From: Gillisia sp. Hel_I_86
GTDB taxonomy: Bacteria; Bacteroidota; Bacteroidia; Flavobacteriales; Flavobacteriaceae
Direction of reading: 5' to 3'
Length of the DNA: 64,000 bases
NCBI RefSeq assembly: GCF_007827275.1
Contig: NZ_VISE01000001.1
Span: 3,038,001-3,102,000, forward strand
In this document: piece by piece, positions 18,028 through 26,414 of the stretch
Position numbering within the stretch: the first letter of the stretch is position 1
Layout: the number at the start of each line of letters is the position of its first letter
Position numbers and translations under genes: made by a program
The notes under the pieces: model-generated
The model's input: only the letters and a program-made list of their open reading frames with translations
What the model was told of the DNA's origin: nothing
Database searches by the model: none

Positions 18028-20448
18028 ATGATTAGATCCTTAAAAGGTTTTCTACCACATCTTTTTGTGGTTTTTGGCTTTATCATTATTTCCCTAGCCT
18101 ATTTTAGTCCTGTGCTCCAAGGAAAAGAGATTTTTCAAAGTGATATCGTTCAGTATACGGGGATGGCAAAGGAGCAAAATGACTTTAGAGCCGAAACCGG
18201 GGAAGAACCTTACTGGACAGATGCTGCTTTTGGTGGTATGCCAACCTATCAATTGGGTGCTTACTATCCTCATAATTATATTAAAAAGTTGGATTCGGCT
18301 TTACGTTTTTTACCTCGACCGGCAGATTACCTCTTTTTATATTTCATAGGTTTCTATATTCTCTTATTGGTCTTAAAACTGGATTATAAGATCGCCTTTT
18401 TAGGAGCCTTGGCCTTCGGGTTTTCAACATATTTAATAATAATTCTTGGAGTTGGTCATAATGCGAAAGCACATGCCATTGCCTATATGCCCATGGTGCT
18501 GGCCGGAATTCTATTGTGTTTCAGAAACAACTATATCGGTGGATTTCTGCTTTTATCTTTTGCCATGGCATTGGAAATTGGTGCAAATCACTTTCAGATG
18601 ACCTATTACTTGTTGCTCTTGGTTTTGGTCTTGGGCTTGGTGTACCTAATTGATGCCTTCAGAAAAAAACAACTCCCACATTTTTTTAAAGCACTGGGGG
18701 TAATGGCACTTGCCGTTTTATTGGCAATTGCAACGAATGCCACAAATTTAATGGCCACTCAGGAATATACTCAGTTTAGTACCCGCGGCGATACGGGTTT
18801 AAGTATTACTGCGGAAGGAAAACAAAAGGAAACTGCCGGTTTAACTTATGATTATATCACCGAATATAGCTACGGAATAACTGAAACCCTGAATCTCTTT
18901 ATTCCCAGGTTTATGGGTGGTTCCAGTTCTGAAAAGCTTGGGGAAGGTTCCGAAATGTACAAACAATTGTTGCGTATGGGAGCTTCCCCTGCCCAAGCAA
19001 AAGATTTTGCAGGGAATGCGCCAACCTATTGGGGAAAACAGCCTTTTGTTGGAGCACCGGCTTATATTGGGGCCAGTGTGATCTTCTTGTTTGTGTTTGC
19101 ATTATTCTTGATTAAAGGAAGATTAAAATGGTGGATCGTAGGAGGAACGATTTTATCCCTCATCTTATCTTGGGGGAAGAATTTTGGTTTTGTAACTGAG
19201 TTCTTCATAGATTTTGTACCGCTTTATAATAAGTTTCGTGCGGTTTCTTCCATTCAAGTTATAGCCGAATTGTGTATTCCTATCCTTGCAGTTTTTGGTT
19301 TGCATAAACTCTTCAATAATTTTGAAGATGAGGAAGAAAAACTTCATGCTTTAAAATGGGCAACTATAATCACAGGTGGTTTAGCATTAGTATTACTTGT
19401 TCTGAAGTCGGTATTATTTAGTTTTAGTGGAGGGAGTGACTCGGTTTATATAGAGCAAATGGGAATAGAATTCGTTCGGGCTTTGAAAGAAGATAGAATG
19501 GCCATTTTCACTGCCGATGCCATTAGATCCCTTATTTTGGTGTTGATTGCTGCAGGTTTTATATACGCCTATTTAAAAAAGCTCGCGAACAAGAACTTAA
19601 TTATCCTTGGTTTTGCCTTTTTAATTTTATTCGATCTAGTAGGTGTGGACAGAAGATATGTGAATAACGAAGATTTTGTTGCCGCAAGGGTGATGAACAA
19701 ACCTTTCCAGAAAACTGCTGCAGATAATATGATTTTAGAAGATCAAGGCCATTATAGGGTTTTCGATCTTGCGGAAAGCCCTTTTAATACGGGTAGGACT
19801 TCCTATTTTCATAATTCCATTGGGGGCTATCATGCGGCTAAGCCTGGCAGAATGCAGGATTTGTTCGATTTTTATATTTCGAAAAACAACATGTCGGTGT
19901 TAAATATGCTTAATGTCACATATATTATAGTGCCAACAGAAGAAGGGCCCATTGCACAAGAAAATCCCAATGCCTTTGGAAATGCTTGGTTTGTTGAAAA
20001 CATAAAATGGGTGAATTCTCCAGATGAAGAGATTTTAAGCCTGGCAGAAACCGATTTAAAATCTACTGCGGTCATTAATTCTGAATTTAAAACGCCGGAA
20101 ATTAAGGTGAGCAAAGCACAAGATTCCACTGCCAGCATAAAGTTGATCTCCCAACAACCAAATGAATTGGTTTATGAATCTGTTTCTTCAAAAGACCAAT
20201 TTGCAGTGTTTTCTGAAATGTATTATGAGCATGGCTGGCAAGCTTTTGTGGATGGAAAAGAAACACCCCATTATAATGTAGATTATGTTTTAAGGGGAAT
20301 GCAAGTTCCTGCTGGAGCGCACACAATTACTTTTAAATTCGAGCCACAGGTTATTAAAACGGGAAGCAGTATTGCACTTGCCAGTTCAATTTTGCTTGGG
20401 CTCCTAACTCTTGGCGGAATATTCCTTTCCTTTAGGAAGAAGGAGTAA
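18028..20448 (+). CDS. YfhO-family multi-pass membrane protein
   Basis: The 806-residue protein has a dozen or so hydrophobic segments between residues 12 and 540 and again at the C-terminus (about 775-800), with a large loop at about 40-75 containing QSDIVQYTGM and a soluble region at about 560-770. This is the YfhO layout, a GT-C-like membrane glycosyltransferase family. In Firmicutes YfhO helps glycosylate teichoic acids; in Gram-negatives the role is open. A glycosyltransferase and a flippase follow within 1.6 kb, so surface polysaccharide or glycoprotein work is a reasonable guess. Confidence 0.88.
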   Translation: MIRSLKGFLPHLFVVFGFIIISLAYFSPVLQGKEIFQSDIVQYTGMAKEQNDFRAETGEEPYWTDAAFGGMPTYQLGAYYPHNYIKKLDSALRFLPRPADYLFLYFIGFYILLLVLKLDYKIAFLGALAFGFSTYLIIILGVGHNAKAHAIAYMPMVLAGILLCFRNNYIGGFLLLSFAMALEIGANHFQMTYYLLLLVLVLGLVYLIDAFRKKQLPHFFKALGVMALAVLLAIATNATNLMATQEYTQFSTRGDTGLSITAEGKQKETAGLTYDYITEYSYGITETLNLFIPRFMGGSSSEKLGEGSEMYKQLLRMGASPAQAKDFAGNAPTYWGKQPFVGAPAYIGASVIFLFVFALFLIKGRLKWWIVGGTILSLILSWGKNFGFVTEFFIDFVPLYNKFRAVSSIQVIAELCIPILAVFGLHKLFNNFEDEEEKLHALKWATIITGGLALVLLVLKSVLFSFSGGSDSVYIEQMGIEFVRALKEDRMAIFTADAIRSLILVLIAAGFIYAYLKKLANKNLIILGFAFLILFDLVGVDRRYVNNEDFVAARVMNKPFQKTAADNMILEDQGHYRVFDLAESPFNTGRTSYFHNSIGGYHAAKPGRMQDLFDFYISKNNMSVLNMLNVTYIIVPTEEGPIAQENPNAFGNAWFVENIKWVNSPDEEILSLAETDLKSTAVINSEFKTPEIKVSKAQDSTASIKLISQQPNELVYESVSSKDQFAVFSEMYYEHGWQAFVDGKETPHYNVDYVLRGMQVPAGAHTITFKFEPQVIKTGSSIALASSILLGLLTLGGIFLSFRKKE

Positions 20449-20519
20449 CTGATTTTTAGAAGTCAGTATATAAATATTTATGATTTTTATTCTATTGGTT
20501 TTAAAACAATTAAATTATG

Positions 20520-20552
20520 TTGTTTTGTCAGTTCGAGCGCAGTCGAGAACTT
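20520..20552. repeat. Single palindromic repeat unit
   Basis: TTTTGTCAGTTCGAGCGCAG followed by TCGAGAAC is a member of the CTCGACTCCGCTCGA family, in the 163-nt gap between yfhO and the glycosyltransferase. Confidence 0.5.
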
Positions 20553-20611
20553 TTTAGCTCAAAAGAGAGGTATCTCTTTATCTTTATAAAGGATCGATCT
20601 AAACTTCCCCT

Positions 20612-21892
20612 ATGAAAAAAGTTTTAATTATAACTTATTATTGGCCACCGGCTGGAGGTCCTGGGGTGCAACGCTGGTTGAAATTTGTAAAATATTTACA
20701 AGATTTTGATATAGAACCTATTGTTTATATTCCGGAGAACCCGGATTATCCAATTCTCGATAAAAGCCTTTTAGAAGAGGTTCCAAAAGGGATAACCATA
20801 CTAAAAAAAACCATTTTTGAACCCTACTTTTTAGCCAAGTTCTTCTCTAAAAAGGAGACTTCCACTATTAGCAGCGGGATAATTAAAGAAGAGAATACTC
20901 AAAATTTTCTTCAAAAGCTGTTTTTATATATCCGTGGAAATTTCTTTATCCCGGATGCGCGGAAATTTTGGATCAAGCCATCGGTAAAGTACCTTTCCAA
21001 TTATCTTTCAGAAAATAATATAGATACCATTGTGACCACTGGGCCGCCACATAGTCTTCATCTTATTGGCCTTGGTTTGAAGAAAAAGTTAGGTTTAAAA
21101 TGGTTCGCAGATTTTCGGGATCCTTGGACAGAAATAGGATATCATAAAAAGTTGAAATTATCTGCTTCAGCCAAAGCTAAACATATTGCTTTGGAAACGG
21201 AGGTCTTAACTTCCGCAGATCATATAATTACCACAAGTTTTTCAACCCAAAAAGAATTCAAATCAAAAACCAATACACCGGTAACTGTAATTACTAATGG
21301 GTATGATTCCAGTACTGGGGTTTCTTCGGAACTGGATCAAAAATTCACTTTATCGCACATAGGATCTTTACTTTCTGGCAGAAACCCTGAAAACCTGTGG
21401 AAAGTTCTACAAGAACTGACTTCAGAAAATAAAGATTTTAAAAAAGATTTTGTTTTGAAATTAGTGGGGACGGTAAGTAAAGATGTTTTAGTTTCGCTTA
21501 AAGCTCATGGATTAGAGACTTATTTAGAATTACCGGGTTATGTTTCCCATAAAAAAGCCAATGGAATTCAGCAAACATCACAAGTATTGCTTTTAATGGA
21601 AATTGATAGTCCTGAAACCAAAGGGATTATTCCGGGGAAGCTGTTTGAGTATATGGCCGCAAAACGCCCTATTTTGGCATTGGGGCCAAAAGATTGGGAC
21701 GTAAATAACATATTGAAGGAAACCAATGCGGGAACTTATTTTGGGTATCTGGAGGAAGCGGGTTTAAAAGCCCATATTTTGAGTATGTATAAATTATACA
21801 AAACCCAGCAATTAAATGTTAACTCCGTAAACATTGAAAAATATAGTCGAAAGAAGCTTGCCTGGGAATTGGCTAAAATTTTAAAAGAGTAG
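20612..21892 (+). CDS. Glycosyltransferase, GT4-like
   Basis: The 426-residue cytosolic or membrane-associated enzyme is of GT-B fold. The N-terminal domain opens ITYYWPPAGGPGVQRWLKFV, a Gly-rich donor-domain loop typical of GT4 enzymes. The C-terminal domain contains the GNPENLWK-like stretch and PETKGIIPGKLFEYMAAKRP near residue 335, the sugar-nucleotide motif region. It overlaps neither neighbour and ends 9 nt before the flippase gene, so it forms a two-gene unit with it. Sugar donor and acceptor cannot be told. Confidence 0.9.
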   Translation: MKKVLIITYYWPPAGGPGVQRWLKFVKYLQDFDIEPIVYIPENPDYPILDKSLLEEVPKGITILKKTIFEPYFLAKFFSKKETSTISSGIIKEENTQNFLQKLFLYIRGNFFIPDARKFWIKPSVKYLSNYLSENNIDTIVTTGPPHSLHLIGLGLKKKLGLKWFADFRDPWTEIGYHKKLKLSASAKAKHIALETEVLTSADHIITTSFSTQKEFKSKTNTPVTVITNGYDSSTGVSSELDQKFTLSHIGSLLSGRNPENLWKVLQELTSENKDFKKDFVLKLVGTVSKDVLVSLKAHGLETYLELPGYVSHKKANGIQQTSQVLLLMEIDSPETKGIIPGKLFEYMAAKRPILALGPKDWDVNNILKETNAGTYFGYLEEAGLKAHILSMYKLYKTQQLNVNSVNIEKYSRKKLAWELAKILKE

Positions 21893-21901
21893 ATTTAACC
21901 A

Positions 21902-23359
21902 ATGGGAGTTATAATTAAGCAGTCTTTTAAAAACATGATCACCACCTATTTTGGGTTTGGGATCGGGGCGATAAATACGCTCTTTTTGTTCACCTATTTT
22001 TTGGAAAAGGAATATTATGGACTTGTTAGCTTCTTGCTGTCTGCAGCCAACTTGGTTTGGCCATTTATGGCTTTTGGAGTTCACAATACCCTTGTAAAAT
22101 TTTACACCTCCTATAAAACAAAAGAAGAAAAGGATAAATTATTAAACCTGATACTACTTTTACCTGGTGGAGTTTCAATTTTATTGGGTCTTATAGGAGT
22201 TTTTAGCTATAAATGGTTGTTGGCGTACTTTGAAGCGGGTAACCAGCTCGTACAGCCTTATATCTGGCTTATCTTTATCATAGCCTTTGCAACTGCCTAT
22301 TTCGAAGTTTTCTTCGCTTGGTCAAAAATTAACTATCAGAGCGTATTTGGTAATTTTATGAAAGAAGTATTTCATAGGCTTTGCATCACTCTGTTATTAT
22401 TCTTGGTTTACTTCTCAATAATTACAGTGGAATATTTTATATATGCTATGGTTTTGGTATTCGTATTAAGGGCGATTTCGATGCAAGTCTATGCTTTCTC
22501 TTTATACAAGCCGAAATTTAATTTCTCACTTCCAAATAATTTAATTACAGTTTTGAAGTATTCAGCCCTTATTTTAATTGCGGGATCTGTGGCAACAATT
22601 TTACTGGATCTGGACAAGGTGATGATTGAACATTACCTACCAATTGAAAATGTGGCGATTTACGGAATTGCAGTTTATATTGCTACGGTGATTTCGGTGC
22701 CCCAAAAGGCGATGCATCAAATTATTCATCCGCTTACAGCAAGTTTGTTAAATAATAACGATAAAAAGTCATTGGAAAATTTATACAAGCGAAGTTCATT
22801 GACCTTGTTGGTTATAAGTGCAATAATTTTTGTGCTGATCATTGTAAATATCAATCAGCTTTATTTATTGATTCCCCAGGAATATCAAATAAGCACGGTG
22901 ATTATTTTGCTTTTGGCGGTTGTGAAGTTGTTTGATAATATGCTGGGCAATAATAACAGTATTCTCTTTAATTCCGATTATTACAGATTGGTGCTTGTAT
23001 TTGGAATTATACTCTCGATTGTTGCATTTGTTTTTAACCTGCTTCTAATCCCGGCATATGGAATTCTTGGTGCTGCAATTGCCAGTTTTTTGGCTTTTTC
23101 AGTTTATAATGTTTCAAAATTATTGATTGTTCTCAATAAATTTAAGATGCAACCTTTTACCTTAAAAACAGTTTATATCCTGTTGTTTACAGCAGTCTTA
23201 ACTGCCACCTTCTACTTTTGGGAATTTCAATTCCATCCAATCATAAATATCATTCTGAAATCTATATCAGTAACCGCTATTTATGGATTTGTGGCGCTTA
23301 GATTTGGTTTTTCTGAAGATATAAATCGGTTGGTAAGAAAATATATAGGTAATAAGTAA
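21902..23359 (+). CDS. Polysaccharide flippase, Wzx/MATE-like
   Basis: The 485-residue protein has about 14 hydrophobic helices spread over its whole length, and no signal peptide beyond the first helix. Composition and length fit the polysaccharide biosynthesis (oligosaccharide flippase, MOP superfamily) family that moves lipid-linked glycans across the inner membrane. It is cotranscribed with the upstream glycosyltransferase. No polymerase or ligase gene is in the window, so this is not a complete O-antigen locus. Confidence 0.88.
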   Translation: MGVIIKQSFKNMITTYFGFGIGAINTLFLFTYFLEKEYYGLVSFLLSAANLVWPFMAFGVHNTLVKFYTSYKTKEEKDKLLNLILLLPGGVSILLGLIGVFSYKWLLAYFEAGNQLVQPYIWLIFIIAFATAYFEVFFAWSKINYQSVFGNFMKEVFHRLCITLLLFLVYFSIITVEYFIYAMVLVFVLRAISMQVYAFSLYKPKFNFSLPNNLITVLKYSALILIAGSVATILLDLDKVMIEHYLPIENVAIYGIAVYIATVISVPQKAMHQIIHPLTASLLNNNDKKSLENLYKRSSLTLLVISAIIFVLIIVNINQLYLLIPQEYQISTVIILLLAVVKLFDNMLGNNNSILFNSDYYRLVLVFGIILSIVAFVFNLLLIPAYGILGAAIASFLAFSVYNVSKLLIVLNKFKMQPFTLKTVYILLFTAVLTATFYFWEFQFHPIINIILKSISVTAIYGFVALRFGFSEDINRLVRKYIGNK

Positions 23360-23770
23360 GAATATATGCGTGTGCAAATTTCATCTAAAAGGTTCCTGAT
23401 GCGCTCATCATTCAGTGCCGCATCGGTTTAACATTTTTTGTCATTCTGAACGTAGCGAAGAATCTCAATGAAGTTATTGGTTTTTCCCTGAGATTCCTCC
23501 TTTGTCGAAATAACAATGTACGCAGCCCTGTCATCCTGAAGGGAGCGTAGCGCACTGAAGGATCTCAACGGAGTTATTGGTTTCCCTGGGATTCCTCCTT
23601 TGTCGGAATGACAATAATATGTCATCCTGAAGGGAGCGTAGCGCACTGAAGGACCTCAACGGAGTTATTGGTTTCCCTGGGATCCCTCCTTCGTCGGAAT
23701 GACAAATGAGGAACGTCATCCTAAATGAAGCAGCAATTCGTTATAAAAATAGTTCCCGACTCCGCTACCA

Positions 23771-23893
23771 TTGACGTGTTTTTATTTATTTGTGAATCCA
23801 AGACCCTGAAACCAGTTCAGGGTAACGATGCGGAATTGTCGTCATGCTGAACTTGTTTCAGCATCCCATCAGCTTATATAAAAAACACGTCAA
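23771..23893. mobile_element. 123-bp MITE-like element, copy 1
   Basis: It is bounded by terminal inverted repeats TTGACGTGTTTTT and AAAAACACGTCAA. Inside are two further palindromes, CCCTGAAACCAGTTCAGGG and ATGCTGAACTTGTTTCAGCAT. No coding capacity. Near-identical copy at 24278. Confidence 0.55.
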
Positions 23894-24277
23894 TTTCCTA
23901 CGCTGGATAATTTTTTATCACGGATCTCGAAATGACCTTTTTTTTAAATATTCGTGAATTCGTGGCATTAAAAAAACACTTCGATATAATAGGGATTCCT
24001 CCTTTGTCGGAATGACAATAATATGTCATCCTGAAGGGAGCGTAGCGCAGTGAAGAATCTCAATGAAGTTATTGGTTTTTCCCTGAGATTCCTCCTTTGT
24101 CGAAATAACAATGTACGCAGCCCTGTCATCCTGAAGGGAGCGTAGCGCACTGAAGGACCTCAACGGAGTTATTGGTTTCCCTGGGATCCCTCCTAGCGTC
24201 GGGATGACAAATGAGAGAAATGTCGTTCTAAATGAAGCAGCAATTCGTTATAAAAATAGTTCCCGACTCCGCTACCA

Positions 24278-24400
24278 TTGACGTGTTTTTATTTATTTGT
24301 GAATCCAAGACCCTGAAACCAGTTCAGGGTGACGATGGGGAATTGTCGTCATGCTGAACCTGTTTCAGCATCCCATCAGCTTATATAAAGAACACGTCAA
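24278..24400. mobile_element. 123-bp MITE-like element, copy 2
   Basis: It has the same length and internal palindromes as copy 1, with a few substitutions and one mismatch in the right terminal repeat (AAAGAACACGTCAA). It lies in the second block of the duplicated cluster, so it probably arose by block duplication rather than by independent insertion. Confidence 0.55.
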
Positions 24401-24647
24401 TTTCCTACGCTGGATAATTTTTTATCACGGATCTCGAAATGACCTTTTTTTTAAAATATTCGTGAATTCGTGGCATTAAAAAAGCACTTCAAGAAATATA
24501 ATTTCCCCTTTGTTGGAATGACAAAGAAAGTCAAATGTCATTCTGAACATAGTGAAGAATCTCAAAGGAATAGAAATTTTCTATTTAAAATCCTTCCTTA
24601 CCTTGAGAGGATATTTGGATTGAAAAAGCCCTCAATGAGGGCAAAAC

Positions 24648-24690
24648 GAAAATCCCCACGACATTTTTCAATATCCGTAGGGATTTTCTA
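24648..24690. terminator. Probable terminator of the Tyr-rich gene
   Basis: GAAAATCCCCACG and CGTAGGGATTTTC pair with one wobble around a 15-nt loop. It lies just past the minus-strand stop codon at 24715. A small GCCCTCAATGAGGGC palindrome is next to it. Confidence 0.5.
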
Positions 24691-24714
24691 ACTAACCAAC
24701 CAAAAAATTTAAAC

Positions 24715-25980
24715 TTATCTTTTTCTTACAGAACTTCGTGCATCATCACCGGAAGAAGAAGATCTTCCTGATCTTGAGGTTTGTGCGTCTGTACTCTCTC
24801 GAACGCTTTCCTGTCTATTGTTATTTTGTGACTGCCGGGTTGTGGCAGCTCTTGAAGCACTTGAAGTTCTTCCTCTTTGTACCGTAACCGTTCTGTTAGG
24901 GGAACTTGTTCGGGTAGCTACAGCGTTGCTTTTTCTAGTTTCAGGAGCGCTATTTACTGTTCGTGAATCCTGCTGTCTACTTGTGGCAACATTCGTACGC
25001 CCGTTAGAACTTCTTTGTGTGGAAATAGTTCTTCCTTCATTAATAGTGCTGGTAGCTCTAGTTGCAACACCAGAGGAATTTCTATTGGATCTCACCGCAG
25101 CTTCATGTTGCTCATTATTGAAAATTTCTTTCCTGGAAGTACTTCTGGAATTAGAACTTCTTTCCCTCAATTTGTTGCTACTTGCACCTCTACTAGAACG
25201 AGCTGAACTATTTCTTGAAGCGGCATAATTATTTCTACTGCTTGCGTCAACCGAAGATCTACCAGATGTAGAACGAATATTTCTTACCTCTGAAGTCCTT
25301 CTTCCATTGTTATACGCAACATTACTATTACTTGGTCTATAATAATCTTGTTTGCTCTTATGTTGATAATTATTGCTTTGATAATATGTTACATACTGTG
25401 TATAATTAACTCTTATTGGCTCATAATATGCCCTATAAGGCTCATAGTATACAACTCTATAAGAACTGTGGGGCCTTGCATAATATTTATGCCAAGGTTG
25501 GTATACATATCTGGAATTATATGCATTTATGTATCCTGAGTAATGTACAGGTCTATGAAAGCTGTTATACCTAATATTTAAACCTCCAATCCTAGAAACA
25601 TTTCCGTATCTATTATAATCTATAAAGATATTACCAGCTTGGATTATTCTTCCGTAGTAATCGTAATATACAGGCACATTTTCAATTTGAATTACAGCAC
25701 CATAATCATCATACTGTACATAAGGGTCGTAGTTATAACCTGAATTATAACTGATATTTCCTCTTGGGGGCGAGATCCGACCTGCATTCCTTGAAAATTG
25801 CGGATCGTAATAAAAATCGAATTCCCCATTTGGATAAACTGCAAATTCAACGCCGCCTTCAACAAAAATAAACGACTCCCCATAGTTGTTAGATGGAATC
25901 GAACTAGAATTATCAGTAGCACCGGCAGAAGCCGACCATCCAACGAAAAGCATCGAAAATAAAAGTGCTATATTTTTCAT
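24715..25980 (-). CDS. Secreted low-complexity protein, Tyr/Asn-rich then Ser/Arg-rich
   Basis: The 421-residue product has a signal peptide (about 1-20, MKNIALLFSMLFVGWSASAG). Residues about 50-210 are very rich in Tyr, Asn and Gly, with a recurring motif of the form YDYYGRIIQAGNIFIDYN. Residues about 215-421 are dominated by Ser, Arg, Thr and Asn with no predicted fold. The two halves look like a Tyr-rich beta-repeat region and a long disordered basic tail. I recognise no enzyme motif. A cell-surface or envelope-binding structural role is possible; the basic tail could bind LPS or nucleic acid. Confidence 0.75.
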   Translation of the reverse strand: MKNIALLFSMLFVGWSASAGATDNSSSIPSNNYGESFIFVEGGVEFAVYPNGEFDFYYDPQFSRNAGRISPPRGNISYNSGYNYDPYVQYDDYGAVIQIENVPVYYDYYGRIIQAGNIFIDYNRYGNVSRIGGLNIRYNSFHRPVHYSGYINAYNSRYVYQPWHKYYARPHSSYRVVYYEPYRAYYEPIRVNYTQYVTYYQSNNYQHKSKQDYYRPSNSNVAYNNGRRTSEVRNIRSTSGRSSVDASSRNNYAASRNSSARSSRGASSNKLRERSSNSRSTSRKEIFNNEQHEAAVRSNRNSSGVATRATSTINEGRTISTQRSSNGRTNVATSRQQDSRTVNSAPETRKSNAVATRTSSPNRTVTVQRGRTSSASRAATTRQSQNNNRQESVRESTDAQTSRSGRSSSSGDDARSSVRKR

Positions 25981-26414
25981 AGGGGCGATTTTAGGTTAAA
26001 CAGATTAATTTTAGTTGGTGGTTGATGCTTCAACTATTACAAACTACGTGCCAAAATATGGGTATTTTCCCTTGTGTTATAAATTCAATCAAAATATTAA
26101 TGGATTTAATCCCTAGTTAAGGGTTTGATCCTCCGAGGCCCATCTCGCAGAGCCAAGAGTGTCGTCGGATAAAAATCTCGGAAATCTGCGAGTAACTAAT
26201 ATTGATAATGATTAGAAGCTGCTAACCAGCTTCCCTAGCTCATTCCATCGGGTGTATTTAAGGGCATGCTTTTGATACTATTTTGGTTAGAACACATTAA
26301 AAAAATCATCATATAAATTTCATTGCATTATCAGTTAGCTACAATTAAGTCTTTGTTCTTGTTTCTAATAGCCAAGCGATCTATAATCTTTACCAGATAC
26401 TAAATGATTGATTT
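25981..26414. other. Gene-free gap upstream of the uvrA stop
   Basis: This 434-nt gap has no credible ORF. The one structure seen is an inverted repeat, CTCGCAGA (26144-26151) with TCTGCGAG (26185-26192), separated by 33 nt. The rest is AT-rich and unremarkable. Confidence 0.5.

Larger units (their letters stand above)
23433..24560. repeat. Duplicated repeat cluster, 1.1 kb without genes
   Basis: The whole gap between the flippase and the Tyr-rich gene is repeat sequence. Units of about 90 bp, each an imperfect inverted repeat with GTCATCCTGAAGGGAGCG on one arm and ATTCCTCCTTTGTCGGAATG on the other, occur several times. A composite block that ends in a 123-bp element is present twice: about 23466-23978 and 24061-24490. 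The copies are offset by 595 bp at their left end but 507 bp further right, because the first carries one extra 88-bp unit. Short minus-strand ORFs here are repeat artefacts. Confidence 0.85.

Noticed and set aside
23428-24150. Minus-strand ORFs of 60-72 codons
   Set aside because: They lie entirely in palindromic repeats, duplicate along with the repeat units and have no initiation signals.
24818-25228. 136-codon plus-strand ORF rich in Leu and Val
   Set aside because: It is antisense to the Ser/Arg-rich half of the secreted protein; the open frame follows from that codon bias.
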